The notes under the pieces are model-generated. The model searched no databases. It worked only from the letters and a program-made list of their open reading frames with translations, and was not told the origin of the DNA. Below, one piece after another: positions 25,985 to 38,753 of a DNA stretch of 64,000 bases (its first letter is position 1; each line of letters starts with the position of its first letter). The position numbers and the translations under genes are program-made. Source of the DNA: Coenobita brevimanus (lineage: Eukaryota; Arthropoda; Malacostraca; Decapoda; Coenobitidae); assembly GCA_032717465.1 (NCBI GenBank), contig CM064732.1, forward strand, positions 19,939,242-20,003,241, written 5' to 3'.

Positions 25985-27901
25985 GTCATGGATTTCGTGC
26001 AAGTTCTTTGAAGTCTGGAATTCCTAAAAGTGAGCACCAGAAATCTCCATAGTAGGAGAATTCATAGAATGATAACTTCTGTGCAAAATCAGTGGACAGT
26101 TCCAGGAAAGTAGCTGTCAATGATTCCAGATTGGCTGGTCTGGTATTAACTGAGACAAAGGGGTTCACAAACCACGTACATTCTTCGAGTGCTCTTGTCT
26201 CTTGATAAAGGAAATAGATAATAAACATCTTTTTCAGTCTCTCCACTTGAAAAATAACAAAATCCTTAATATTTTACTCCAGTGAAGGAGATAACACGTC
26301 TCATTTGCACTCCTTCAAGAACTGACCAGGGAAAAAGAAACTGTTGAATGCCTTGATTTCAGCTTTTCCACAACCCACTCTTCATCTTGAAAGTTTGTCT
26401 CGCAAGTCACATAAAAAATATCCCCACTATTGCCTTTAACTGATTCAGCTTCTCAGCCATGTATGATAATCTGACCATCCAGTAGCTGTCCTGGAGCTTG
26501 GCAGCCTTTTCGTCTTCTTCTTGTCAGAATTACGCACATTTCTTCTCTAGTGTTAGCAATCTGTTCAACACTTTGCCACCATACAGCCAATGAACATCTG
26601 CATGCAATAGAGGCTTAGAAAATTTTGCATCCATTTCCTTGCAAAGCTGTTCAAAAATGCTACTCTTTTTTGCTCTTGCAACGATATTATTCACTATCTT
26701 TACTACAGTACTGATGAATTCGTCAAAGTCATGTTTTCCCACATTTGATAGTAAATTCTTGGTAGCCAGTGCCCTGCGATGTATTATACTGTGAACAGAA
26801 TAGCAGCTGGGTGCAATATCCTTAATTCTCTTGACAGTACCTATTTTACCTCCAACCACTGTTGCAGTCCCTATCCTTAATTCTCTTGACAGCACCTGTT
26901 TTACCTCCAACCACTGTTGCAGTCCCATCTGTGGTAACACAAGCACATTTGTTCCAGCTCAGATTATTCCTGGCCATAAATTCATTTATCTCGGTGAATA
27001 TTCCATTGCTGTTGTCTGCACACCTAGTGGTAAACAGGATAGGAAATGTTCTGCTGTTTTCTTGGACTGACTGTCAGGCAAGGGCAGTAAGCTAAACGTT
27101 GAACAACATTTGCAATGTCAGTGGTTTCATCGAACTGCAAACGAAACCAGGGTGCTGCCCTGAACCTTGCTAGTAGTTGATCCTTCAAATCTTCTGCGAC
27201 TACCACAGATCAACGTTTCACTGAGGAATCTGAAAGTGGAATACTCGGAAACTTATCAAGTAATTTCTTGCCTCTTTGAAGAAACAGGTCAGCCATTTCT
27301 AAGCGTGGAAAAATGACTTTCCCGGCTAAAGTGCAAGATTTCTTAGATTTAGTAAGTGCATGTCCTATTTCCATTGTTGACATTAGAAGGGGCTTCTCTT
27401 CCTTTTCTCGTTGAACCATAAGACCATCAGAGGAATTCTGTTGCTTTCTTAGTCCTGCGCGAGTTGCTTCAAAACTCCATTGATTTATTTTTTATGTTCA
27501 TTGTGCTGCATTTTTAGATGAAACAGTAGCTTGGAAGGTATAAGATTTACATTTGTATACTTTGCAGAACAGAGAAGACAGTGAGCAGCTGGATTTGGAT
27601 TCTGATCCTCTTCATCTGACAAATAAAATCTGTACTTCATGTAGTCATTATTCCACTTCCTCTGCCTTGTTTGAAACTGAATGGACGTACCTGATGGGTG
27701 TTGCCTTTTCTGCTTGAAACTTGTTTCACCACTATTTTTTGGTGTCAATAAAACTGATCCAGTTGGATGATCTTCCTGCCCATTTTCATCCCTTATTGTT
27801 TGCCTTTTATCCAGCTCCTCAGGTCGTAGTTCTTCAGTTACACCGGGTTTCTTGAAGTACTTTGGCTGAGGCATCCGCAGGGGAAAAAAAAAAATATCCA
27901 T
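25985..27901 (-). pseudogene. hAT transposase of the ZBED5/SCAND3-like type, broken
   Basis: Read from 27901 down, the first block carries a BED-type zinc finger: WNNDYMKYRFYLSDEED, then CLLC and HLKMQH. It is followed by text typical of this hAT group: HALTKSKKSCTLAGKV, IPLSDSSVKR, EDLKDQLLARF, WFRLQFDETTDIANV, then SVHSIIHRRALATKNL, VVKIVNNIVARAKKSSIFEQLC and LLHADVHWLYGGKVLNRLL. Stops or frame changes separate the blocks near 27480, 27207, 27024 and 26530. A 55-bp tandem duplication (26822-26931) adds one frameshift. The C-terminal dimerisation region is poorly preserved. Host ZBED5-type genes descend from this family, but the terminal repeats and decay show this copy is a transposon, not a domesticated gene. 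Confidence 0.88.
26822..26931. repeat. 55-bp tandem duplication inside the transposase
   Basis: TTAATTCTCTTGACAG starts at 26822 and again at 26877. Both copies continue through TTTTACCTCCAACCACTGTT to GTTGCAGTCCC. Fifty-five is not a multiple of three, so the duplication breaks the frame. Confidence 0.93.
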
Positions 27902-27959
27902 TACGTTTTGTTTTATTTTAAATCTACCATGCTATTTTCTGCAGTCTCAGCATATTCTT

Positions 27960-27960
27960 C

Positions 27961-28000
<40 letters not shown>
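27960..28000. repeat. (AAT)n microsatellite
   Basis: AAT tract inside the hAT element. Confidence 0.95.
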
Positions 28001-28001
<1 letters not shown>

Positions 28002-28168
28002 TTCTAGTTTTAGCCTCGTCTATTCTGGAAAAAGACTCCCGCGAAAGGGCTATCCAATATGAGTGACCCTGAAAATAATTGTATGATGCGCTAAGTCTGA
28101 TACTTCTCGCCCTCTACATGCCACAGACACAAATTAACTCTATTTCAAGACATCGTAACATGTATGGA

Positions 28169-28320
28169 TATGTGAATGGAAGGAAACACGACACAGGTAT
28201 GTAGATCAGAGTTAGTTTCCCGCGTATTTTCGTTGTTGCTTCTTCAGGGGAAAGAGGCAACAGCGAAATTGGATGAGAAATTGTCTGATCTACACACCCA
28301 TGTTTCCTTCCATTTACCTA
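28169..28320. mobile_element. Hairpin-forming foldback element inside the hAT
   Basis: The left arm has GAATGGAAGGAAACA, GTAGATCAGA and TTTCGTTGTTGC. The right arm has the complementary GCAACAGCGAAA, TCTGATCTAC and TGTTTCCTTCCATTTAC. The arms are each about 65 bases and the loop only about 17 (TTCTTCAGGGGAAAGAG). A TA dinucleotide lies at each edge, which would suit a Tc1/mariner-type MITE, but this is weak evidence. Its ORF is an artefact. Confidence 0.75.
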
Positions 28321-29078
28321 TCATTATTTATTTATTTACTAACACAAAACCACAAACAGGCAGTGCCCAATTGCTGTGGCAAAAGCACATAACACTAAAG
28401 TAATACAATCAATAAGAAATTAGGTAATTGTAAAATGGTAGGTTGTGGAATACAAACACATGAATGAATGATAAAAACAAACCGATCTTTAAAACAAACC
28501 TGTGTTTATTATTATAGTATTTAAAGAGACTATGGGACAACCAACAAGTTAACACAAGATGTCATTACTCACCAATATACGAACGATTTTGTGGTTAAGT
28601 CGGGAGCCAAATTGACTATGTGTCTGAGGGAATGTGAAGGTAGAATGAGGGTAGCACTGAATACTTCTGCTACCAGTGCCAGTGACATGTCTAATAAGAG
28701 TGGACCTTTGCGGCCCACAACATGCCACAGCTCAAACTCGAGGCGCTAGTTGCGCCACAAACCGTCGTGAAAAATTATTATACCTAATTCCTCATACTTT
28801 TCCCAACACTTTGAGGCATTATTGGCCTACGTGAGGGGAATGGCGCTTTATACTTTATAGTTGATACTGAGTGTAACATTTTAACTGCAGTTCAAACTAA
28901 TTTCTTACAGTACACTTACAATTTTCTCCTGATACATCTTTTCCTACTGTGCACACTTACACTGGTCATGTCATGTACCCTTCCATACATATACCCCAGT
29001 ATTTTCATATACCCTCTGAAAAAATTCATGCACCTTGGGGTGCCCCATGCACCCAGATTGACTATCACTGCCCTAAAT

Positions 29079-29433
29079 CATTGCTCCACAGAGTGCAAGG
29101 CGAATGTAACGTCACCAAGCAGCTGTGATTCCACAGCGTACCTAAAATTATGTACTCAGAAAATTTAGTAACTCTAACGGTGATAGTCAGTTGGCGACCT
29201 CACATTCTCTGGTATCCAGTCTGGGTACCATTCCAGCAGAGAGAGGGAAGTAGACAGGGTAGGCCATAACTCACGCGGCTGGCTTAGGACGGGCTGCAAC
29301 ACAGGCGGCAAATAGGCTACATAGAGAACACACGGTCTCACTCTCTCACATCCGATGTCATTATTAGCCTGGGAGGCGACTGGTCTACCCACTAGCTTAA
29401 CCCGCAAAGTTGTTGAATATGCTGCATTTACGA

Positions 29434-29435
<2 letters not shown>
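29079..29435. other. Unassigned DNA
   Basis: Nothing recognised; the minus-strand ORF here is mostly the neighbouring microsatellite. Confidence 0.4.

Positions 29436-29519
<84 letters not shown>
29436..29519. repeat. (TA)n(CA)n microsatellite
   Basis: About 34 TA units then about 8 CA units, just upstream of a SINE. Confidence 0.97.
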
Positions 29520-29527
29520 TTAGGTAA

Positions 29528-29873
29528 GGGGAAGGCAGTGGCTCAGTTGGCAGAGAGCTGGCCTTCAATCCTACCGGACCCAGGTTCAAATCCCGAATGG
29601 GGCAGGAAACAGATTGGGGATTTGAATTTCATAAAAAACAGACTTTTCCGATCTACCAGAAGACCCGCCGACATGTCGTAAAAATACCCCCACTAATACC
29701 AATGCACCAGTCCTGTATGAAACAGCTCTAACATGTATTCAATATGGACGGTGGGTGTTAGCACCGAAGTGGTGACATGTAGAGGTGTATGTATGTAGGA
29801 GGACTACTGGGTCTCTTGAGTGCAGGCTGTTAAGCCTATGCCCAGAGTTGGACATATAAAAAAAAAAAAAAAA
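29528..29873 (+). mobile_element. tRNA-derived SINE, family A (copy 2)
   Basis: The A box TGGCTCAGTTGG and B box GGTTCAAATCC are canonical and spaced like a tRNA head. The body matches the reverse complement of 6681-7017. The tail is a run of 16 A residues (29858-29873). The intact boxes and clean poly(A) suggest a relatively recent insertion. Confidence 0.92.
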
Positions 29874-30500
29874 GTCTCTTAAAGCCCGGTACACGGAGGA
29901 TGCTCCGGTAAGGCAGAGATATCAGCTTTCTTCATTCCTGTCTAAAAATAATATAATCAGTGTTAAAAACTACTGCAGTTTAAATAGTGCTATATGCAGT
30001 ATTCCAACAAATCCAGGTCTCACTCAGACGTGTTTTGCTGTCGGCTAGTATTCTTGTACACCATGGAATCAGAAAGGATTTTCGAGGCGAGACGTCAACA
30101 ACATTTCACCCTCACCCATCATCCCACAAAACTTTCATGCATTCCTGTCTCCTGTCCATTCCATCTCATCCTCCCGTCCAGAATTACAAACTATGCCACC
30201 TATTTTTTTTTTTTTTTTTTTGCTTCTTTCATAAACAATGCTTCGTTAATGCTTCATGCTCAGGTCATCCTTTAACCTATCCGGTAACCTTGAATGTTCG
30301 TTTATATTCGTGTTGTGAGACTGTTGTGCATCCATTTCGTGGGTTGACTACTCCGGCACCAGGATATCTCAGATTCCTCACTCTGACGGCTTTGTTCAGA
30401 GAAGGGGAGATATCACCTCAGTGAAGTACAAAAAACGGTCAATTAACCACTTAAGTACCTGGTATCTGAACTGTTTTTTAATTATAATCTTGCCTTCGTC
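29874..30500. other. Unassigned DNA
   Basis: A 145-codon ORF at 29987-30424 crosses a poly-T tract (about 30202-30220) and has no recognisable domain. Not called as a gene. Confidence 0.4.
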
Positions 30501-30507
30501 AGGCATA

Positions 30508-30800
30508 AGTTGCGGTGCCTCGGTGGTTAGCGTACTAATTTCCTATTGTGTGTGCCCCGAGGCTATCATTCGACCTCACGCCGTGGCGGACATTTAAAGT
30601 GCGTGCTTGTGATATGTCCTTTCATATGTTATACGTTTGCACCTGTTGGTTCTGCCAATGATATATACTGACTCAGGCACACAGAAACATTTCCCATAAG
30701 ATACTTACACTTTCACATGCGTCACTCTTCCTACAGACGCCCCTTCATTTATATTCCTCCCCTAAGAAGGTCCGGTCTTGTCGTGTACCTGATATAGATT
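30508..30800 (+). mobile_element. Possible third tRNA-derived SINE
   Basis: GCGGTGCCTCGGTGGTTAGC has an A-box-like TGGTTAGCG, and CATTCGACCTC about 50 bases later resembles a B box. The following stretch to about 30800 shares scattered similarity with 31915-32080 (ACTTTCACAT..., AGAAGGTCYGGT). No clear tail or second good copy in the window. Confidence 0.45.
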
Positions 30801-32390
30801 CATACAAATATAGATATAAGGTCAGACAAGTTTATTCAGCTTAAGAGAAACTCATAGGACTGAAGTGGTTTATAAAGGTTTTGTTGTGGTCGGACGATAT
30901 TATCTAGTTTATGGGATAACTCTCATAGTGTAGATGTTAACGTTTGGGTCAATACGACGAAACCTCATGCACTAACCGTAGGCTATCTAAGCTCACTACA
31001 CACCCTCTCTCTTCATCCTGGTATTTTTCACGACGCCTCCACACAACCTAATGCTCTCCTTCCGTCCACCCATCCCCCTTCCACCTCATTAGTCTTTCTG
31101 CATAGCCAGGGGCAAAAGTTAGCCTGATACTCCACTGCTTCTACTTTATGCTTATGGCATGACCATCACTTTCCTCTCTTACATATCATAGTATAAAGAA
31201 TTATCGTAGGGCAGAGAATAATACGAAACTTCCCTCATCTTCGGAAAATAAACCAGCACAGGAAAACGAGAAGCTGAAAAGTTAAATCTTAGGCTGAATT
31301 TTGATTCAGACTGTAGCTCAGCAAACATTTTGGATGCATAAAATCACTCACCTCCATCGGCCAGTGTTCCTCTTCACCTCATATTCACCACTGCACTATC
31401 TCCCTTCACAAAGAGAATCAGCTTAGGACAGGTGTTACTCTCTCCTGAATATAGCTTAACACTGAATCATATGACATCATTTTCTTTAGTCTTGCTATAT
31501 CCAGACAAATTTATTTAAGTTAGAGGATGCAGCTAGTACTGAATACGTTAATGAAAGTTCTAACTCCATCAGTTCCAGGTCCACTTGTAAGGTGACTAAA
31601 AGCGTCTAAATGGAGTAAGTATATAACAAATAGTACATCACCGCAGTGAAAATATTCGTTTTTTATATACAAGATTTTTGTTTTCCTTAAAGGCATCCAT
31701 ATTTACAGTACTACCATCTTTTGACAAACTGTTGGAAAAAGATGGTTCAGGAGTTATACTATGCGTTAGCTCCCCGTCCTGCGGTGCCCTGAGCTTTGAC
31801 TTGAAACACACCTCCGTTTACCATTTTTTTTTTCTTTAGACGCTGGAAATACTGTACTTTTTTTGTTGTTATCTGCTTGAATGTGCTACGCTCTTGGTTC
31901 AAACGGATGGCCTACACAGACTCTGACAAACACAGACTTAACTAATACAACACATTGACTTTTATGCGCATCACTTTCACATTGTCTGCACACGCCCAGT
32001 TATTATTCGTACTTTATCTTAACGGGAAGAGAGAGTCTGATTCTGGGCGTCACTGCCCTGCGTGGAGAAGGTCTGGTTCTACAGTGTACTTAATGGGACG
32101 AATAGAGATGGGCTGGGTATTATGATATCGGTATGGTATGTGCACAGTAATATGGCCACCTTCTCCAGTTTTCCTTATATTCTTCTTCCACCTTTATCAC
32201 CATTTCGTCACAATGTCAACACTGTTTTCCCCCCTCACTATATCATCTCTCCCGGCAAGGTGACTTTAATTCAGAAATATGAACATTATTATACCGAGAC
32301 ATAAATATGATACAGCATGTTGGGGGCTTGAAAACATATCTGTGCAATAGAATAAGCTTGCCTCATTTGACACATACTTCATGCCGCCAT
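30801..32390. other. Unassigned DNA
   Basis: No motif-bearing ORF and no strong repeat apart from weak similarity of 31915-32080 to the candidate SINE at 30508. Confidence 0.4.
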
Positions 32391-32394
32391 AAGT

Positions 32395-32965
32395 AACACA
32401 CACCTTGCACTGCCACACTTCACGCTGCCACATTACACACGCACCTCACACTGACACCCTTCACGCTGCCATCCATAACACGCACTTCACACTGTCATAG
32501 TTCACATCGCCGCACTTACAATGCTACACCTCACACTGCCATACTTCTCACTGCTAAATACACATCACATTGACACACATCTCACGCTGCCATACTTTCA
32601 TACTTCACACCGCTACACACCACGCTGCCACACATTACAACGCTACACCGCTCACTGCCACACTTCACACTGCTACTCATCACAACGCCTCACCCGACCA
32701 CGCAATTCCTCACAGTGTCATACTTCACACTGATACGCATCACACTGCCTCACAACTCAGACTACCACACCTCCCGTCTCTTACGACACACATAACTCAA
32801 ACCTCCACGCTTAACAACGCCACACCTCACACTGCCATATTTGACACTGCTACACATCACACTGCCACACATCTCACTACCATACTTCACACTGCTACAC
32901 ATCACACTGCCACACCTCATATTTCCATACTTTACACCGCTAATCTAACTGCCACACTTCCTGTC
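32395..32965 (+). repeat. Degenerate CACACTGCCA / TTCACACTGCTA minisatellite
   Basis: Units of about 10 bases alternate in higher-order sets such as CACACTGCCA CACTTCACA CTGCTACACATCA. Low-complexity His/Thr/Leu ORFs crossing the array are artefacts. Confidence 0.9.
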
Positions 32966-33832
32966 ACTTTAAGCACACAGACCCTCGCAACACCCAAACG
33001 TTGAACAGGTGTTGTATTAAACTTGCAGGTATATGGAGAGATTAGTACACGACCAGGCTAAACTATATGCTTTCGTAATAAAAATTCGTGTGCAGACCAC
33101 TGTACACAGATTCATTAAAGCGTCAATAATCAAAACGCTTTACACACGATATGTAGACGCGAGGGAAACAAATCGACGAATGAATAAAGGGTGAATAACA
33201 GCTTGCCGATAAATTCCCCCCTCCTGTCCAAATAGACAGACGAGCGGATAGGCCGATAGATAAAGCGAGTGGGATGAGGTAGATAGACAAATATAAGTAG
33301 ATAGATAGACAGAGGGCGGGCGGGCTCTGTTTGTAGTGCAATTAATTCAGCGTCTAATAAATTGTCGGGCGTTTAATGGGTAACCGGTTCCTTAATCAGA
33401 GTGAGGGGGTGTTGGTGGGAGGCTGGGAGGTTGGGGTGATGACGGGGGAGCGGTGAGGGGACGGAAGAGAAGAGGGTGTGAGTGCAGGGCTGTGGAGAGG
33501 GGTACCAACAGGAGAGGAGGGAAGAAGAGAGAGAAGGGGAAAAAGGGAGGAGTGATAAGACGAGAGAGGGGAGATGAGGGAAAGGAGGGAAGGAAAAAGA
33601 GAAAAGGAATGAGAAAACAGAGGGTAGAAGAGGGAATGGGGAGAAGGGGTGTTGGTGGGGGACTGGAGGATTGGAATGAGAGTGATGATAAGGGGCAGGC
33701 AAAGAGGAAGGGAGAGAGATAAGAGGAGGAAGGGGGAAGAATAAAGAAAAGTGGGTGTAGGTGTGTCTTGACAGTAACATAGCATAACACATTACATAAG
33801 CGTAATAGCTAGTAACGTATATATTGCTAATA

Positions 33833-34253
33833 TGTAATATAGAGGTTGGAAGAAAGTCGTGCCTAAGCTCGAGATATCTAGAGGAATTAGCGATATACAT
33901 TCTAGTTGGGGAATTTCGCACACAGCACAAGATGACGCCTGATGGGAAACTTCCACCATCTTGGAAAGTCCCTTGACATGTGCCCTCACGCATGACCCAC
34001 CCAGTCATATACAGGGGAAATGGGAGAGACAGGGCGGAAGGGGTTAGGAGAGAAAAGAGGCACGGTGGGAAAGGCAGGAACAGAGCGCACGGAGTTAGCA
34101 AGCATAAAACCGCTCTCGCCTCAGTACTGCTCTTGTGAGATACTTCCTTTGGAGAATAAATTTGCAGTCAAACCCCAGACTCATCTTTATCTTTCTCCTG
34201 CCACCCACGTCAAGAACAACTTGAACATTCTCTCCTTCTTAAAAATCCCTACA
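33833..34253 (+). repeat. Possible solo LTR remnant
   Basis: A non-GA island with LTR-like order: GCATAAAACCGCTC (TATA-like) near 34101, AATAAA near 34158, and a CT-rich tail. The segment after AATAAA resembles the candidate near 884-930. Possible ends are TGTAATATAG at 33833 and CCCTACA at 34253, but no target duplication is seen. Confidence 0.35.
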
Positions 34254-35094
34254 ATGTAATGCATTTTGGAAACGCTTGGCGATGGCTACGATTGATGTGG
34301 GGTTGGGGTGGAGAAGAAGTGGAGGAGAAGTGAGACTGGGGGGGTAGAGGAGGGAGGTTAGAGAAAGAGAGAAGAAAAGAGTAAGGAATGTACTGAGGAG
34401 GTAAAGAGGATGCTGAGGGCTGGGGAGGTAGGGTTGCTGTGTGAGAAGCTAGGGAAAGGCAGGGGGTGAAGAAGGGAGGGAAGGGATAAAAGGAGATGAC
34501 AGAAAGAAGCGAGAAGAGAGAGAAGTGAGAGTTATGGAGGGTGGGATAGTGATGATGGAAGGGGAAGGATAAGAAAAACGGATGCGGAAGAGAAAGAAAG
34601 GGTAGGAGAAGAGTATTGGGTAAAAGGGGAAGGAAGAGTACGAGAAAAGAATTGAAGAAATAGTTTGTAGAGTTACAGGGAACGGGCTGAAAGAACAGGG
34701 GTGACTGGGGAGGGATGAGGAAATGATGTACTGGAGGATGGAGACTTCCTGGGTGATGGAGGAGGAGTAAGGGAGAGAAGGGAAGTACTGGAGAAGCTGC
34801 GAGTTTGGAAGTAAGGGAAAGACAAGGAACAAGGGTGAACCGAGAAGTATGAGAAAGAAGGGAAGAAAGAAAGTGAAGTAGGAGTTGTGGATGGGAGGAG
34901 GGAATGGGTTGGAGGGATGTCAGTTGGACGTGAGGGTAAACGTGGGACAATTGTGGGGTATACCTGAAACCTGAGGAAGATAGAGAAAGAAGGGGCGTTG
35001 TGCAGAAAAGTATAGAGGAGCAGGGAAAGAAAGTGGATATTGTGGAAGGTGGTATAAAGAACATATAAAGAACCAGGAGGAGTGAAATGATACG

Positions 35095-35400
35095 GAGGGT
35101 AGGCGGAGAGAAGAGATGCTGTGGAGGGTAGGGGGAGAGAAGAGGTGCTGTAGAGGGTAGGGAAGGGAAGGGGTGCTGTTGAGGATAAGGGGAGAGAAGG
35201 GTTGCTGTGGAGGGTAGCGGGAGAGAAGGGGTGCTGTGGAGGGTAGGGGAAGAGAAGAGGTGATGTGGACGGTAGGGGGAGAGAAAGAGATGCTGTGAAG
35301 GGTAGGGGGAGTGCTGTAGAGGGTAAGGGAAGAGAAGGGATGCTGTGGAGGGTAGGGGGAGAGAAGGGGTGCTGCGGAGGGTAGGAGGAGAAGAAGATTG
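35095..35400 (+). repeat. ~30-bp GA-rich minisatellite
   Basis: About ten units of the form GGTGCTGTGGAGGGTAGGGG followed by GAGAGAAG, with variants. One unit is shortened near 35310. Confidence 0.93.
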
Positions 35401-35551
35401 TTGTCTAAGGTAAGGGATACATGAGATGTTGTGCTGGGGCTGGGGGTATGGAAGAGTGAAGAGATAGCGGATAGGGGGAGAGAAGGAGTATGAAGGAAAG
35501 GTGGGGGAAAGAATGGGATACGGATAAATACATGAGTGTAGAGAGAGATAG

Positions 35552-35674
35552 AAAGAGAGAGAGAGAGAGAGACAGAGAGACAGAGACAGAGACAGAGACA
35601 GAGACAGAGACAGACAGACAGATAGAGACAGACAGAGACAGACAGACAGAGATTTGTGTGTGTGTGTGTGTGTG
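35552..35674. repeat. (GA)n, (GACA)n and (GT)n compound microsatellite
   Basis: GA run, then GACAGA repeats, then GT units ending near 35674. Confidence 0.95.
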
Positions 35675-38600
35675 ATGTAAGGTAGGACAGTAGAAAGTGG
35701 TAGGCTGTGTAAAGTATTTAGGTGGTAGTTGGAGGGAAAAAGGGGGGGAGGGGAGATACTGTGCAGAGTTTAGAGAGGTGGGGCAGGTGATGGAGGGAAG
35801 TGGGGATGGCGGACCGGATGTAGGAGAGAGCAGGGAGGAGGGGGATAAGGGAGAGGGGAGGAAGGTACTGTCCAGGTAGAGTGGATTGAGAAGAGATGGG
35901 AGAGGGGGAGAGGGATACTGTTTAGAGGTGCGGAGGAGGAGAGAGTGTGAAGGGTGGGTGGTAGGGGGAGAGGGAAGAGATGGATGGGTGGGAGGGAGAG
36001 CTGTACGGGAGAGGAAGGGGATAGGGATAGAGGGTAGGCAGCTGGTTGGAAGGGTTGGAATTGTGGTAGAGATAGATAAGGAAGAGAGATAGAAGAGAGG
36101 ACGGGGAGGGGAGATGAGAAAGTCTGGACTGTGTACTGTGTCGTATATCAGAGCGCTAGAAACCGTCGCCATTAAACTCTTTAACCGATTGTGTGGACAT
36201 TGGTTTATTCCTGCCGACTCAAGACGATTTTATTCTAATCAGGATGATGTTTGGAAGTGAAGGGATCAATGAAGGTCATATCCAACCCATCCTCTTCGGA
36301 ATGTTACTCCTTCTCTGAGTATAACAGACTGATAGTGGCAAGAACAGAACACATAGTCATTTGGTTGAAAAAGTTATGTCAACCCATTTGCTCCTTTTCA
36401 TTTTCTCTTTACTGTAAGACGTTTTTAATCAGCTCGGGAGAGACCCATCGTAGTGAAGAGATAAAAAGCTAATTAACTGGGACAAGTGAAGGAAAGCTCA
36501 GTAGCGGTAATGAGATGGAGGAGCTAAGGATAGGGATGGAAAGTCATATGAATTACAGTGGAAGTGAAGAGACTAAGTGACAGTTAACCCCATGAATCAG
36601 GTGACGTGTTCTTCTAGTTTCTTCTTACCACCTCTAGATAATTAATGCTATATTGTAACCACTCTAGTTCAAACTGACTTTTAAAAACTGAAAATTGTCT
36701 GACGACAGTAAGAAAAATATAAAGTATACGGTAAGTCATCTGACTAAAAACTTAAAATTAAAGAACCCTGCAGATATGGAGGAAAAAAAAAAAAAAAGGG
36801 AAAAGGGAGCAGCTATATATGGCACTGGAAGATGGGGAGATAACCAGGAAGAAGGCAGAGTATTTTTTTAGTAATAATTTAGATAAAAAGGACGAACACG
36901 AAACAAAAGGTAAGGGATAACGTGTTATGAAAGTCGACAATTTAACAAGGGAATGGAAGACAGCCGCTCTATATTATATAGGAAAAGAGGGTAGGTCAGA
37001 TGAAAGCACGAAAATTCACCTAATACATAAAAAATGGACGAAAATGTATGCCGTAACAATAAATAAACGGGAAATTGTAAGGGATGATGATAAGTGGATA
37101 CGAAGAGTCAAATAAGGTAGTGCTATAAATATGACGTGAAAGTAGTGAGATAAGTGTGGAGATGACATGAAGTAAATAATAATATAAAACAAGGAACGAA
37201 AATACGGTGTTTAAAGTAAAGAAGGCTGTAGTGATGGAGGGCAGAGGATAAAAGGGAGGTTCCATTTTCAAAGTGTGTATGTGTGTCGGGAGAATGGAAG
37301 GGAGGGGAGGGAGTGTGTTTAGAAGGATGACTTGCAGGGGAGGGTGAGGGAAGGCAGAGGAAGAGAGTAAAGGAGACTGGAATGGAGAGAAAAGGAAGAG
37401 AGTAGAAGCAGAGAGAAGGGAATGGAAGGACTAGTATAGGAGATGGGGTTGAAGGGAAGGGAAGGGAACAGAGACGGAGAAAGGAATGGGGATATAGGGG
37501 TGTGGAATGGAGGGGAGAGGAGGGCAATGGAAATGAGGGGGAGGGGAATGGAGGGGAGAGAGAGGGAAGGAGAGACTAGTTAATTAGAAAGGTGAGTCAG
37601 AGTGGATGGAAGGGGAAAGGTTGGTAAAGGAGGGGAGTGGGAGAGGGGAGTGGGGTTCTGCTATCAAGGGCAGTGATGAATGGGAAGAGAGAGGAGGGGC
37701 TCGGGTAAAAGAATACGGCTGGTAGACGGGGAGTAGTAGGAGTTAGACAGCAGGGAAAAGAGAGAAGACACTGTGACTGGCGAAAGGTAAGACTGGGAGG
37801 CGAAGGCAAAAGATGATGAGAGATGACGAGAAGATATCTTTGTTTCACAGTCGTATGAAATGTTCTCTTTTAAGAATTCTACACCAAAATGAAAATACTT
37901 TTTACTGAGAAGATCTTGCTCAGATATTGACACCCATCATACTTGAATGAGACCCAAGTCGGGTCACAATTCTTGTATCTTCTGCAATATACATTTCCAT
38001 TTGTGTTGTAGGTTCTTCCAGTAAAAGATGATTTGCTAATTCCCTTCAGTACTATGGCATATCATTAATGTTGCCGCACGATTTTGTTCGTGGTATGGGA
38101 CATATACCATATTGAAGTAATTTAACATATTCTCTTTTAACCCCTTCCGTACGCTGGTTTTCATTTTTCGTTCTGCCTGCCTCCAGACGATTTTAGTTAT
38201 CTCAAGAGAGAGATATGGTAGACACAGTGGTAAAGACAAAAAAGAAAAAAATGTATCCCTAATTAAACTGTGTGGATGCTGGTTTGGACAATGAAAGGTT
38301 GGCACCACTAACAGACATTTTGGCTAGATACTGTAGATAGCAGGCAGTGGGATGGTGAGAGCACTAAGGATCAAGAAAGTGGGGTCTGCTAGAAAATAAT
38401 GGAGCAGAGACGGAATAGTGTGTGGGTTTGAAGACGAAAAGGGTTAGAGTGAAGGCGGCATGGTTTTAACGACGAGACGGGCTTTATAAAGTTTAATTAC
38501 TTGATTAGGACACAGGAAAATGTGTTTGCTAGATAAATTTGGTGGAAGACGTGTGAGATGTTGAATAAGAAAGGAAGGTTTTAAAAAAGCCAAAAGCAAG

Positions 38601-38710
38601 TCAGTTTTGTTGGAAGGATAGATGGGAGACCGTAGTAAAGATGAGGGCAAAACTAAAAGACTGAGGGAAGGAATTAGGTGGACAGTAATACACTGAAAAG
38701 AAAATGTAAT

Positions 38711-38753
<43 letters not shown>

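Larger units (their letters stand above)
25411..29070 (-). mobile_element. Complete hAT transposon (ZBED5-like), decayed, with 8-bp target duplication
   Basis: The plus-strand left end reads CAGTGTTCTTCAACCACC. The right end, reverse-complemented, reads CAGTGATAGTCAATCTGG; 11 of the first 15 bases agree. CCCTAAAT flanks both ends (25403-25410 and 29071-29078), an exact 8-bp duplication. The transposase pseudogene lies inside on the minus strand. Secondary events inside are an (AAT)n tract at 27960-28000 and a hairpin element at 28169-28320. At 3660 bases its size fits an autonomous hAT. Confidence 0.92.

Noticed and set aside
25985..27901. A domesticated host ZBED5-like gene
   Set aside because: The frame is broken in several places, and terminal inverted repeats with an 8-bp target duplication surround it.
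29528..29600. A genuine tRNA gene (also at 6940-7017, 12373-12440 and 57775-57840)
   Set aside because: A and B boxes are present, but no full cloverleaf could be drawn, and the sequence continues into a repeated SINE body and tail.
29987..30424. 145-codon ORF
   Set aside because: It runs through a poly-T tract giving a poly-Phe stretch and shows no domain.
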